Position numbers and translations under genes: made by a program
Assembly: GCA_026415505.1 (NCBI GenBank)
Contig: JAOAGY010000032.1
Location: 358,159-422,158, forward strand
Source: Chlorobiota bacterium
Lineage (GTDB): Bacteria > Bacteroidota > Ignavibacteria > Kapaibacteriales > NICIL-2
Length of the DNA: 64,000 bases
Direction of reading: 5' to 3'
The notes under the pieces: model-generated
Database searches by the model: none
The model's input: the letters and a program-made list of their open reading frames with translations, nothing else
What the model was told of the DNA's origin: nothing
In this document: piece after piece, positions 33,646 through 42,459 of the stretch
How the letters are laid out: each line of letters begins with the position of its first letter
Position numbering within the stretch: position 1 is the first letter of the stretch

Positions 33646-35240
33646 TGCCGACTGCGTTGGAATTACTCCTCCATCGTTTGGACGAGTTGCGGCGCAGTCC
33701 GTACCGGGTACGCTATCAGGTACCGTCACTGTGGATACCACCACACCTGCATGCTGGCATCCGACGATTGGACAACCCCGCCGACTATTACTACCGAATC
33801 GTCAGCAGCATTCTCGCTCGACCGTATCAGCAACAATGTGCATTCGGCGAAAACGAGCTGATATACCTTGCATTCATCCGCCTCACAACAGCGTGGGATC
33901 ACGATGGCAGCGGTGTGATTTCGTACCGCCCCGGCAACGATGGCTGGAGACAAACTGGCACCCTACTCAAGACCATCGCACTGCTTCCCTACCTGAAATC
34001 GCTCGGTGTAACGACTCTGCTTTTGTTACCGCCTACTTCGCATGGACGCTTGCGAATCAAAGGCAACCTCGGTTCACCCTATGCTCCGCGAGACCATCGG
34101 GCGATCGAAGAAACGTTGAGCGAACCGATACTGCAGCTCGGAGCAGAAACGGAATTCTCCGCTCTTGTCGAGGCATGCCATCGTATGGGCATCCGACTAC
34201 TGGTCGAGCTTGCTTTACGCGTAGCATCGTTGGATTGTCCCCTCATCGCCGAACATCCTGATTGGTTCTACTGGGTACGTGCCGACGCACCCGATCCCCT
34301 CATGCCACCACATTTCACCGATGATCAACTTCGAGCAATCGAACGATGCATCAAGTGCGGGGACTTTGCCGCACTTCCAGAACCACCCGCAGAATATCGA
34401 GACCTCTTCGTCGAGCCTCCGCAGAACGTTTGGTGCCTACCGGATGGATCGTTTGTCGGTATCACGGCAGATGGTCTCACGTGCCGCGTACCGAGCGCAT
34501 TTGCAGATTATCCGCCGAACGACCGCCAACCAGTGTGGAGCGACATCACCTACTTTCAGCTCCACAGGAACGCACGATACAACTACATCGCCTACAACAC
34601 CGTTCGTTACTATATGCCCCAGCTCGATGGGCACGAGAATCGGTCGCTTTGGGAATATCTGACCTCGATCGTCCCTGATTACATTGAGCGATTTGCAATC
34701 GATGGAATCCTGCTCGATATGGGGCATGCATTCCCGCGTCCGTTGCATGCTCTCATCGTCGAACGGTCACGTCAGACCGACCCTCGGACGATCTTCATCG
34801 AAGAGAGCTTCGATCGTGCAGACCGCATTGCAAGCACATTCGGCTACGATGCTGTTGTCGGTGACGTCTGGCATTATGCCCGTTCGATCGAATCCCTCCG
34901 CCGATTCGCTACCGAGCTTGAACGGCTGCCCTCGCTTCGATATTTGGCGACGCCCGACACACACAACACGCCTCGTATCGCATCGAGCGGAATCGAAGCA
35001 GCACTGTACGCGTATTCGATTTGCTCACAACTACCCAACGGTATCCCAATGGTGACCACCGGCAGCGAGCTGGGCGAAATCATGCCGATCAACACAGGAC
35101 TCGATTTCACCGAGAACGAATTAGCGATTTACTCCGCTCAGCGACTCCCTTTGTTTTCGGGACACGTTCTCCGGTGGGATACTCCCGACATCCGTCTTCT
35201 GCGGTTTCTGGTCGGGCTGTACGGTACGCGCTCACGCTAA
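33645..35240 (+). CDS. Divergent alpha-amylase-superfamily (GH13-like) protein
   Basis: 531 aa from the ATG (TGATG junction with uvrC). A GTG one codon earlier is possible. The TIM-barrel pattern of GH13 is seen in LKTIALLPYLKSLGVTTLLLLPP, NLGSPYAPRDHRAIEE, VEACHRMGIRLLVELALRVAS, and EHPDWFYWV. Candidate catalytic residues are the nucleophile Asp near 358 (IDGILLDMGHA), the acid Glu near 386 (RTIFIEESF) and the Asp near 438 (TPDTHNTPR). The arginine that is invariant two residues before the nucleophile is replaced by Leu, so activity is uncertain. It has no signal peptide and ends without the usual C-terminal beta domain. It has some GlgE-like flavour. Confidence 0.72.
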   Translation: MPTALELLLHRLDELRRSPYRVRYQVPSLWIPPHLHAGIRRLDNPADYYYRIVSSILARPYQQQCAFGENELIYLAFIRLTTAWDHDGSGVISYRPGNDGWRQTGTLLKTIALLPYLKSLGVTTLLLLPPTSHGRLRIKGNLGSPYAPRDHRAIEETLSEPILQLGAETEFSALVEACHRMGIRLLVELALRVASLDCPLIAEHPDWFYWVRADAPDPLMPPHFTDDQLRAIERCIKCGDFAALPEPPAEYRDLFVEPPQNVWCLPDGSFVGITADGLTCRVPSAFADYPPNDRQPVWSDITYFQLHRNARYNYIAYNTVRYYMPQLDGHENRSLWEYLTSIVPDYIERFAIDGILLDMGHAFPRPLHALIVERSRQTDPRTIFIEESFDRADRIASTFGYDAVVGDVWHYARSIESLRRFATELERLPSLRYLATPDTHNTPRIASSGIEAALYAYSICSQLPNGIPMVTTGSELGEIMPINTGLDFTENELAIYSAQRLPLFSGHVLRWDTPDIRLLRFLVGLYGTRSR

Positions 35241-35244
35241 TTTC

Positions 35245-37539
35245 GTGGCAGCATCGAAAACCATCGCGAGATGTAGCGTGACAGCACCCCTTCGCTTGCT
35301 CCGAAACGAATACATGCTGGCAGTAGCCGTGTTCTTGGCAACGACCTTTCTCTTCTTCCGTCCGCACATACTCGGCAAAGCGTATTTCTGGGATGATTTC
35401 GTCGAACAAGTGTATCCAAACCGTGTCTATGCAGGCAAGGTTCTCGCAGACGGAAAATTCCCTCATTGGAATCCCTACAGCTTCTGCGGCATGCCCTTTC
35501 AGGCGGACGTACAGACGGCGCTCTACTATCCGCCGTACATGATCTTCGATCGGGTGATCGGCGCACAGAGCCAGCACGGTGTCTATTGGTTGCAGTTGCT
35601 CATCATCGCGCATTTTTTCGTCGCACAGGTGACGATGTTCGCGTTGGCACGTCAGCTCAGGTTGTCTGCCATCGCTGCGATCATCGCCGCGGTCGGATAT
35701 GCATTCTCTGCACCTCTGGCGCTCCACACACACCATCCGATGTTCGTCGAGCATCTTGCATGGTTGCCGTTACTCCTTCGGCTCATACATCGCACGATCG
35801 TGACAGGCTCGATCGCTGCAATCGGTTGGGGCAGCCTCGTCGGTGGCACAATGCTGCTCTCAGGTGCACCGCAAATGAGCCTCTATGCTCTGTCGTTGTG
35901 TGCAATAATGGGTCTGTGGTGGAGCTACGGCGAACGCACCGATGGATGGAAATCTCGCCTTCTGGCGCTTTCGAGAACGGTGGCGATTCTGCTCATTGCC
36001 ATCGGGATGTACGGCATCCAATATTTTCCGTCACGGCAGTTAGCAACCGAATCGGAGCGTGCAACGCTCAGCTATGAGCAAGCAACAGAAGGCTCGCTGC
36101 GCCCGGAAGATTTGTTGACCGCGGTCGTTCCGAAAGCATACGGCGTTGCACTGCCGCCCGGCACACCGAACCCAATGCCGTACTACGGCTCCGAGCGAAC
36201 ATATTTGTACTGGGATACTGCGTTTTATTTCGGCATCGGGATTCTGGCGCTTGCAGTATGGTCAGCTATTGCGGGCTGGAAAGAAAGCTCGCTGGTGAAA
36301 CTGCTTGTCATTTCGACTATCGTCGCAATCGTATTTGCACTCGGTTCGAATGGGTTCCTCTACCAGCTCGTGTACCACCTACCGTTTTTCGGACAAGTGC
36401 GCATACCAGCGCGGATGATGTTTGTTGCATCGCTTGCTGCACCGTTGCTTGCTGGCTACGGGTGGGATCGTCTTTCGCGGGCAATGAGCACACGTCAACG
36501 GCTTACGCTCTACGCCGTGCTTGCGGCAACCGCCTTGCTCGCATTCGGTACGGCGATAGGTGCTCTCGTTTCGCCTCCAGAACGCGTTCTTCCGGCAATT
36601 CAATCGAGTGCATGGAGTCAAATCGTGCTGCTATCGGTCATTGGAATCATTGTCCTGCTCCGGGTCCGCGGATTTCGTCAAGGATGGCTCGGTCTTCTTA
36701 TCGCAGCAACGACTTTTACCGATCTTTATGGTGCGCATGCTGCGTTCAGTCGTGCTCGACAAAATCCTGCTGCTGAATATCGGGCAGCATTCCCGACCGA
36801 GTTACGCCAGCTCTTGCTTCCGATGCCGCCGCAGGATGTCTTCCGCGTCTCGATGCGGCGTCCCGAAATCATCGCACTCAAACGCAATCAGGGATTGGTT
36901 GACGGCGTGATGTTGTTCGAAGGCTACAACCAACTTCTGCTGAAACGGCGGCATCCGGCTGTCGCTTCTCCAGAGAAAGTTGCCGACTTGCTCGCAATCC
37001 GATGGACGATCGGACGCGACAATCTCGGCCGATGGGCATTTCTACCGCGAGCGACTGCCTACCCAATGGCGTGGCTCGTTCATCAGGTACGAGTCGTCGA
37101 AACTGAGCGTGTCGCAGACGTCATGCGAAGCGATACGACAATTGACTACCGCTCCGTTGCAGTTCTCGAGCAAGAGCCTCCGGTGATGGTCGGACCATCC
37201 ACAACTGGCGACAGTATCGCTATTGTGCAATACGACAATGACCGCCTGCGTTATTACGTTCGCTGTTCAACGGCAGCAGTTGCTGTACTGAGCGAGATTT
37301 TTTATCCAGCTTGGCGAGCATACGTGGACGGTAAGCCAACCGAGTTGTTGCGCGCCAATTACTGCCTGCGGTCGGTCGCCGTCCCAGCCGGCGAACACAC
37401 GATCGAACTGCGGTACGAAAGCGCAGCGTACTCGACCGGCTCGTTGGTAACCGCAGCATCGCTGGCGGCAGCGCTGGTGATAGTAGCGCTCGACACTATC
37501 CGACGTTTACAATCTCGGACACGCTCCACCGAACGATGA
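35245..37539 (+). CDS. YfhO-like integral membrane protein
   Basis: 764 aa, using a GTG start just after the GH13-like gene. A GTG at 35278 and an ATG at 35314 are alternatives. About 11-12 hydrophobic segments fill the first 480 residues. The N-terminal loop (FFRPHILGKAYFWDDFVEQVYPNR... FPHWNPYSFCGMPFQADVQTALYYPP) and the C-terminal extracytoplasmic domain (SEIFYPAWRAYVDGKP...VPAGEHTIELRYES) match YfhO-type proteins, which resemble GT-C glycosyltransferases and are linked to glycosylation of cell-wall polymers. Substrate unknown. It overlaps the HAD gene by 4 nt. Confidence 0.82.
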   Translation: MAASKTIARCSVTAPLRLLRNEYMLAVAVFLATTFLFFRPHILGKAYFWDDFVEQVYPNRVYAGKVLADGKFPHWNPYSFCGMPFQADVQTALYYPPYMIFDRVIGAQSQHGVYWLQLLIIAHFFVAQVTMFALARQLRLSAIAAIIAAVGYAFSAPLALHTHHPMFVEHLAWLPLLLRLIHRTIVTGSIAAIGWGSLVGGTMLLSGAPQMSLYALSLCAIMGLWWSYGERTDGWKSRLLALSRTVAILLIAIGMYGIQYFPSRQLATESERATLSYEQATEGSLRPEDLLTAVVPKAYGVALPPGTPNPMPYYGSERTYLYWDTAFYFGIGILALAVWSAIAGWKESSLVKLLVISTIVAIVFALGSNGFLYQLVYHLPFFGQVRIPARMMFVASLAAPLLAGYGWDRLSRAMSTRQRLTLYAVLAATALLAFGTAIGALVSPPERVLPAIQSSAWSQIVLLSVIGIIVLLRVRGFRQGWLGLLIAATTFTDLYGAHAAFSRARQNPAAEYRAAFPTELRQLLLPMPPQDVFRVSMRRPEIIALKRNQGLVDGVMLFEGYNQLLLKRRHPAVASPEKVADLLAIRWTIGRDNLGRWAFLPRATAYPMAWLVHQVRVVETERVADVMRSDTTIDYRSVAVLEQEPPVMVGPSTTGDSIAIVQYDNDRLRYYVRCSTAAVAVLSEIFYPAWRAYVDGKPTELLRANYCLRSVAVPAGEHTIELRYESAAYSTGSLVTAASLAAALVIVALDTIRRLQSRTRSTER

Positions 37540-38231
37540 TCCAGGCAGTCATTTTCGATCTCGACAACACGCTCGTTGATTTCATGGCGATGAAACGACA
37601 AGCTATCGATGCTGCTATCGTCGCCATGATCGATGCTGGTTTGGATTTGACATTCGAGAAAATTCGCTCGCACATTGACCAGATTTACCAAGAACAAGGC
37701 ATCGAGTATCAGCGCGTTTTCGATCAGCTCTTGCACGAATGCTTGGGTAGAGTTGATTACCGGATACTTTCGGCAGGAATCATCGCCTACCGCCGAGCAC
37801 GAGAGGCAGCGCTGACGCCGTACCCGCATGCAACAGCGACTCTGATGCAGCTTGTTCGACGCGGCATTCGACTCGGTGTTGTCTCCGATGCACCTGCACG
37901 CGAGGCATGGCTACGCCTGTGCTACATCAACTACCACCACTTGTTCGAGGCAGTGGTCACCTATGACGACACCGGCGAACGCAAGCCGAGTCCGAAACCA
38001 TTCCTGACAGCACTGGCACAATTGGGCATTTCACCGAAGAATGCGATCATGGTCGGCGACTGGGCAGAACGCGACATGGTCGGCGCAAAAAACGTCGGCA
38101 TGCTCACCGCCTTTGCCAAGTACGGTGATGCGTTCGGCAATCAGAATGTCGTTGCCGATTTCGTGCTCGATGACATCAGCGACCTTTTGACCGTCATTGA
38201 TTCCATCAACAACGAACCGACTCGACGATGA
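37536..38231 (+). CDS. HAD superfamily hydrolase (phosphatase), subfamily IA
   Basis: 231 aa. HAD motif I is FDLDNTLVDF (nucleophile Asp), motif II is GVVSDAP, motif III the Lys in GERKPSPKPF and motif IV GDWAERDMVGAKNVGM. The helical cap lies between motif I and II, typical of subclass IA such as phosphoglycolate phosphatases. Substrate cannot be read from sequence. The start overlaps the yfhO-like stop by 4 nt and its stop overlaps def by 4 nt. Confidence 0.92.
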   Translation: MIQAVIFDLDNTLVDFMAMKRQAIDAAIVAMIDAGLDLTFEKIRSHIDQIYQEQGIEYQRVFDQLLHECLGRVDYRILSAGIIAYRRAREAALTPYPHATATLMQLVRRGIRLGVVSDAPAREAWLRLCYINYHHLFEAVVTYDDTGERKPSPKPFLTALAQLGISPKNAIMVGDWAERDMVGAKNVGMLTAFAKYGDAFGNQNVVADFVLDDISDLLTVIDSINNEPTRR

Positions 38232-38794
38232 TACTCCCCATTTGTGTGTACAATCACCCAGTACTCCGGAAACGAGCCGAGCCGATCGAGGAAGTAACCG
38301 ACGAGATCGTCTCACTTGCAGAAAACATGTTCGAAACGATGGCGAACGCCAATGGTATCGGACTGGCAGCAAACCAAGTCGGCGTGCTTCGCTCGATCGT
38401 TGTGGTTGATATCAGCGAAATGGAGGATGGTGACGGCACGCCACCGCTATGTTTGCTCAACCCCACAATCGTAGCATCGTCTCCCGATGAGGTCGAATAC
38501 GAAGAGGGCTGTTTGAGTTTGCCGGGACTGCGCGACGTTGTCGTTCGCCCGTCGGCTGTGACAGTCGAATACGATGATCTCGATATGCGTCATCACCGGC
38601 TCGACGCAACGGGCTTGCTCGCTCGTGTTCTCCAGCATGAAATTGACCACCTCAATGGCGTGCTCTTTATTGACCGATTGCCAGCGATGCGTCGGGTCAT
38701 GCTCAAAAACAAGCTGAAAAAGCTCGAACGTGGCACCGTCGAATGCAACTATCCCTTCGTCCATCCACTCCGAAGCAAGGTCGAGACGACGTAG
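38228..38794 (+). CDS. def: Peptide deformylase
   Basis: 188 aa. It removes the formyl group from nascent proteins using a metal ion. All three motifs are intact: ANGIGLAANQVG (GxGxAAxQ), EEGCLSLPG (EGCxS) with the metal-binding Cys, and QHEIDHLNGVLF (QHExDH). The C-terminus (MLKNKLKKLERG) continues as in Bacteroidota-type enzymes. It is the last gene of the uvrC unit. Its stop is 2 nt from the stop of the convergent biotin carrier gene. Confidence 0.97.
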   Translation: MILPICVYNHPVLRKRAEPIEEVTDEIVSLAENMFETMANANGIGLAANQVGVLRSIVVVDISEMEDGDGTPPLCLLNPTIVASSPDEVEYEEGCLSLPGLRDVVVRPSAVTVEYDDLDMRHHRLDATGLLARVLQHEIDHLNGVLFIDRLPAMRRVMLKNKLKKLERGTVECNYPFVHPLRSKVETT

Positions 38795-38796
38795 CC

Positions 38797-39318
38797 TTAC
38801 AGAGTGCCGTCTGCTTCGATCGTGCAGAGGACGTCGCCTTTTTCGACAGTCACACCCGGTGCGACGGAGATACGTCGCACAATGCCAGTGGCTGGGGCAC
38901 GGAGGATGTTTTCCATTTTCATCGCCTCGAGGACGACAATGCTTTCGCCACGTCGTACAACCCCTCCTTCGGCGAGATGCACTGCTTTGACAAGTCCCGG
39001 CATCGGTGCTCGAACCATCGTCGAGCCGCGCTCTCGCTGTTCAGCTCGGCTAACCAGCGCGCGGAAATACTCCAACCGCTCAGGACAGCAACGGAGCGAG
39101 TACACATAGCCTCGGACGACGATTCGCACGATACCTGTAGGCTCACACTCTACGACAGCCGGTATCGTACCGCTATCGGTGCGAACGTGCCATATCCCCA
39201 CCTCTGGGCTGTGTTCGATCGTATAGGATGTTTCGCCGACCGTCGCAATTGGATCGTCACGTACAACAACCGTAAGCGCGCTACCGAGCACATCGCTTTC
39301 GACGATGTACGACCTCAT
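38797..39318 (-). CDS. Biotin/lipoyl-attachment carrier protein (biotin carboxyl carrier type)
   Basis: 173 aa from the ATG giving MRSYIVESDV. In-frame ATGs at 39351 and 39387 are alternatives. The C-terminal 75 residues form a biotinyl domain with the biotinylated Lys in VVLEAMKMENILRAPATG, preceded by RAPMPGLVKAVHLAEGGVV. The N-terminal half (about 1-90) is unassigned. The layout resembles the carrier subunit of propionyl-/acetyl-CoA or oxaloacetate-type carboxylases in Bacteroidota. No carboxylase or carboxyltransferase gene is nearby, so the enzyme it serves is unknown. Confidence 0.9.
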   Translation of the reverse strand: MRSYIVESDVLGSALTVVVRDDPIATVGETSYTIEHSPEVGIWHVRTDSGTIPAVVECEPTGIVRIVVRGYVYSLRCCPERLEYFRALVSRAEQRERGSTMVRAPMPGLVKAVHLAEGGVVRRGESIVVLEAMKMENILRAPATGIVRRISVAPGVTVEKGDVLCTIEADGTL

Positions 39319-39460
39319 GGACAACCTGATGATTTTCTCACTATGATGCATACGAATATACCACCAGGCTATGGTGCCCGGTGGCACATCACTTGCTGCA
39401 TAGAAAGCAGCGATAACGATATTTGCTGTAGTTCTCGATTACAGAACGTGGAGTCATAGC

Positions 39461-40867
39461 GTGCAACTATTGCGTGTAGCAATTGTTTTGCTGACACTGG
39501 CGGTAACCGTGCGCGCAGCGACGAGCGATAGCCTTGTACGCATCGTCCAGCTATCTCCACGTGAACTTCTCTTGGTAACGACTGCAGAACGAGTCGCACT
39601 ACGGGAAGATTTGTCGTCGCCAGCATTGCAAATCCGATTCGAGCTACTCGGCATCCGTCCCGCCGATAGCGTCCGCGAAGTTCCCCTCAAACTCGGCTCG
39701 ACATTCAGCGCAGTGTACGTCCGATATCGTCCAGCGGGATGCTTGGTGCTCATCGAGTGTTCCCAGCAGATCGGTCATGTCGTCGTCGAGCTGCCGTATT
39801 CCCACGCAGTGTACGTGCGAGCCGTTGATTGGAACGATCCTGCTGAAAACGTGCTCGCACTGGGGATGGTCGCATGGATGAACCGACAGTACACACGTGC
39901 TGTTGAGTTCTGGCGCAGCTCTTTGGCACAGGGAAAGCGGGAGGCATCTTTCTGGCTGGGTATTGCCGAATCGCTGCGAAACAACTATCGCTCGGTGGTG
40001 GACTACTTGTCACCGCTTGTGGATGGACGAGTTTCGATCATCCCCGATGTGTACGCGGCACTATCGCTTGCGACTAATGCACTCCAACAATCCGATCGAG
40101 CGTCGCTATATCGTGAACGCTTCGTTCGAGAAACCGGACGTAGTCGCATCGAGCAACCGCAGATTGGCTTCGATGACAATCGCACAACCGACAGCGCTCC
40201 ATCACTGCTGGATTTCTTCGGTCAGCAGTCTCGAGCAGTAACTTCCACCCCACAACCGACGCAGTCGGCTACTCCCACGCCATCCGATACCGACGTCTTC
40301 GCACAACTGCGCCGACTGCAACGACGCAGTGACTCCACCTCTTCGACGACCGACGTCACCCACTCGAGCGGAACGGGCTTTTCTGTTCTTATGCTCGGTT
40401 CCGGTGGGGCACTTTTGCTCATCGGGCTGTTCTTTTTGCGCGGTTATTTCCGCTGGCGGAAGCAACAGTTCGCACAAATGGCGGCAGCAATGGCATCGGA
40501 GCACTCGTCACCACCAGCGACACCCCAGAATGTTTTCGAGGAGCTGATGAAGATCGCTTCAGACGTTTCTGCTGAGTCCATCAGCAAGACCGACCAGCCT
40601 GCAGCACCAACGAGCGAGATCACCTCTGACACTCCAACACTTTTCGACTTCGACGAGGAAACCTACCGAACGACCCGACAACGAGCGCAGAAGCACGACG
40701 AAATACCGACTCTCGACGACCGCTTGTTTTACCAAGCCGATACCGAGTACCAGCTCAGCCATCAATCACCATCGGAAGTCGCATCGGACCTATCGGAACA
40801 AGAACGAGATCTGCTGCGCATTCTCGAGCAGCTTAGTCGGGAACGGAATACCGACGAGACGTCGTAA
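39461..40867 (+). CDS. TPR-like membrane protein with signal peptide and single membrane helix
   Basis: 468 aa using a GTG start. The N-terminus has a signal peptide (LLRVAIVLLTLAVTVRA). Residues about 110-220 contain helical repeats (ALGMVAWMNRQYTRAVEFWRSSL, SFWLGIAESLRNNYRSVVDYL) reminiscent of TPRs. A Ser/Thr/Pro-rich linker precedes one strong membrane helix (about 310-330, GTGFSVLMLGSGGALLLIGL) and an acidic, presumably cytosolic tail. This layout suggests an envelope scaffold with a periplasmic TPR region. I do not recognise a specific family. A weak -7-like GATATTTG lies about 30 nt upstream. Confidence 0.72.
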   Translation: MQLLRVAIVLLTLAVTVRAATSDSLVRIVQLSPRELLLVTTAERVALREDLSSPALQIRFELLGIRPADSVREVPLKLGSTFSAVYVRYRPAGCLVLIECSQQIGHVVVELPYSHAVYVRAVDWNDPAENVLALGMVAWMNRQYTRAVEFWRSSLAQGKREASFWLGIAESLRNNYRSVVDYLSPLVDGRVSIIPDVYAALSLATNALQQSDRASLYRERFVRETGRSRIEQPQIGFDDNRTTDSAPSLLDFFGQQSRAVTSTPQPTQSATPTPSDTDVFAQLRRLQRRSDSTSSTTDVTHSSGTGFSVLMLGSGGALLLIGLFFLRGYFRWRKQQFAQMAAAMASEHSSPPATPQNVFEELMKIASDVSAESISKTDQPAAPTSEITSDTPTLFDFDEETYRTTRQRAQKHDEIPTLDDRLFYQADTEYQLSHQSPSEVASDLSEQERDLLRILEQLSRERNTDETS

Positions 40868-40884
40868 AGTCAACCGTGATACGC

Positions 40885-40892
40885 TATCTTTG
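40885..40892 (+). promoter_or_regulatory. Candidate -7 element upstream of the T9SS-tail protein
   Basis: TATCTTTG matches TAnnTTTG fully and lies 35 nt upstream of the ATG at 40928. No TTG is found at the -33 distance. It would drive the T9SS-tail and PorV-like gene pair. Confidence 0.45.
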
Positions 40893-40927
40893 TCAAAGTG
40901 AACAAACAATCCGGTAACCGATCGCCT

Positions 40928-41389
40928 ATGAAACGATATTCGACTGCATTGTTCATAGCGACGACCTTGGCAGTACTCACATCCGCCACAGTGGCATCGC
41001 CGGTGGCTGAACTCCGATGTGGGCAGATTCACAGCCGGAACAAGGACCTTCTTGCGGCGACATCTTTCCAAGTGCCGGCACGTCTGTCCTCTAAAGCGCT
41101 CAACGACTCTTCGCGGAGGATTTCGCGTATCGTCGGGATTCAACTCGACGCCGCTAGTGATGAGCTTACCGTCCGACTCGAACTGTCGGAGAATCAATCG
41201 TGGCTGGAGATAGCGCTTTTCAACATGCTCGGCAAGCGAGTCAAGGATATTTTCCGCGGACAAACGACAGCAGACATCCCCATACGTGATTTCAGCGCGA
41301 GCATCAGCGATCTACCCAACGGACTCTACATCGTATCCGTTCAGGGTTCCAATGTTCGGCTCGCCGACAAAGTTTTCATCTCTCGTTGA
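40928..41389 (+). CDS. Small secreted protein consisting mostly of a T9SS type A sorting domain
   Basis: 153 aa from the ATG giving MKRYSTALFI. A GTG ten codons upstream is an alternative. It has a signal peptide (about 1-25). After a short polar stretch, residues about 70-153 match the T9SS type A C-terminal domain: VRLELSENQSWLEIALFNMLGKRVKDIF, then ISDLPNGLYIVSVQGSNVRLADKVFI. There is little room for a separate cargo domain (about 45 residues). The following PorV-like gene starts 11 nt after its stop, or overlaps it if a TTG start is used. T9SS tails are bound by PorV, so the neighbourhood is suggestive. Confidence 0.75.
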   Translation: MKRYSTALFIATTLAVLTSATVASPVAELRCGQIHSRNKDLLAATSFQVPARLSSKALNDSSRRISRIVGIQLDAASDELTVRLELSENQSWLEIALFNMLGKRVKDIFRGQTTADIPIRDFSASISDLPNGLYIVSVQGSNVRLADKVFISR

Positions 41390-41400
41390 TCGCCCGCGCG

Positions 41401-42399
41401 ATGGGGATCGCTGTTGTGCTCATACTCGTTATCGTCGCTGATTCGCTCTCTTCACAAGAGATAGCAACATCGGCTACGCAGGCGTACCAACTGCGCCCCA
41501 TCGGTGCACGAGCTGCAGCATTCTCCGGTATGCAAGTTGCCTGTGCAGACGATCCGACGGCACTGTTCAGCAACCCCGCTTGCATCGGCTATCTGATCGA
41601 TAAGCAGCTAATCACCGGCGGTGTCACGATGCTCTCGATGGGGCGTTCGCTCTCGAACGTAGCTGCCACCTTCGACATCGGCGATGCAATCTCCCTCGGA
41701 ACGGGTATCGTTGGGTACGACGCCGGCACTCTCGTCAGACGCGATGCTAACGGGACAGCCCTCGGCACAAACACAGTATGGCAGGGTTTTGCGACCATCG
41801 GCGCTTCGGCAAGACTCAACACGCAAACCAGCATCGGAGTCGCTGGACGGATTGCATACTCTTCGGCACCTGACCCCGCATCGACTGGCAGTGGCGCCGC
41901 TGTCGATGTCGGTTTTATCACGTCCTTGCTCGATGTCGCCACCTTCGGAGCGAGCATCCAGAATCTCGGCACGATGAAATTCGGCACAGAGCAGATTGCC
42001 TTGCCATGGATCGTTCGAGTGGGCGTGTGCAGCTACATTCCATTCGCCGAAGAAGTCGTCGAAACGACCTCTCCGACACTGGGAACGACGGATACAGTCA
42101 CAATTCCCAGTCGCGAGCGAGTTCTGTTCGGCATCGAAGCACAGCAACGAGCTGGAGCAACGACACCAACAATCATCGCTGGCTTCGAGGTCGTTCCTCA
42201 CCCTCTCTTCGCGATACGCGGTGGCATGGCGATCTACGGCGAAGAACTCGGCAAACCACGACTGTTCCCTGCAACGCTCCTCAGTGGTGGCATATCGGTA
42301 TGGCTGACGCCGTTGTATCCGCTCCGACTCGACTATGCGCTCGCACGTGGGTTTACTGCGCAATTCGTTCACACGCTCTCTCTGGTCGCCGACCTGTGA
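41401..42399 (+). CDS. PorV/PorQ-like outer-membrane beta-barrel protein
   Basis: 332 aa from the ATG giving MGIAVVLILV. A TTG at 41386 overlapping the preceding stop is possible. Signal peptide at the N-terminus. The mature start carries the family hallmark YQLRPIGARAAAFSGMQVACADDPTALFSNPACIGYL, as in PorV, PorQ and UPF0164 proteins. Regular alternating strands follow (ISLGTGIVGYDAGTLV, FATIGASARLNTQTSIGVAGRIAYSS) to the C-terminal HTLSLVADL. PorV shuttles T9SS cargo to the attachment complex. Whether this one is the T9SS subunit or a paralogue is not determinable here. Confidence 0.78.
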   Translation: MGIAVVLILVIVADSLSSQEIATSATQAYQLRPIGARAAAFSGMQVACADDPTALFSNPACIGYLIDKQLITGGVTMLSMGRSLSNVAATFDIGDAISLGTGIVGYDAGTLVRRDANGTALGTNTVWQGFATIGASARLNTQTSIGVAGRIAYSSAPDPASTGSGAAVDVGFITSLLDVATFGASIQNLGTMKFGTEQIALPWIVRVGVCSYIPFAEEVVETTSPTLGTTDTVTIPSRERVLFGIEAQQRAGATTPTIIAGFEVVPHPLFAIRGGMAIYGEELGKPRLFPATLLSGGISVWLTPLYPLRLDYALARGFTAQFVHTLSLVADL

Positions 42400-42459
42400 G
42401 CACGGCGTACCAGGTTTCCCACGTGCATTCCTCTACCGAACCTCGTTGCATTTGACAGA

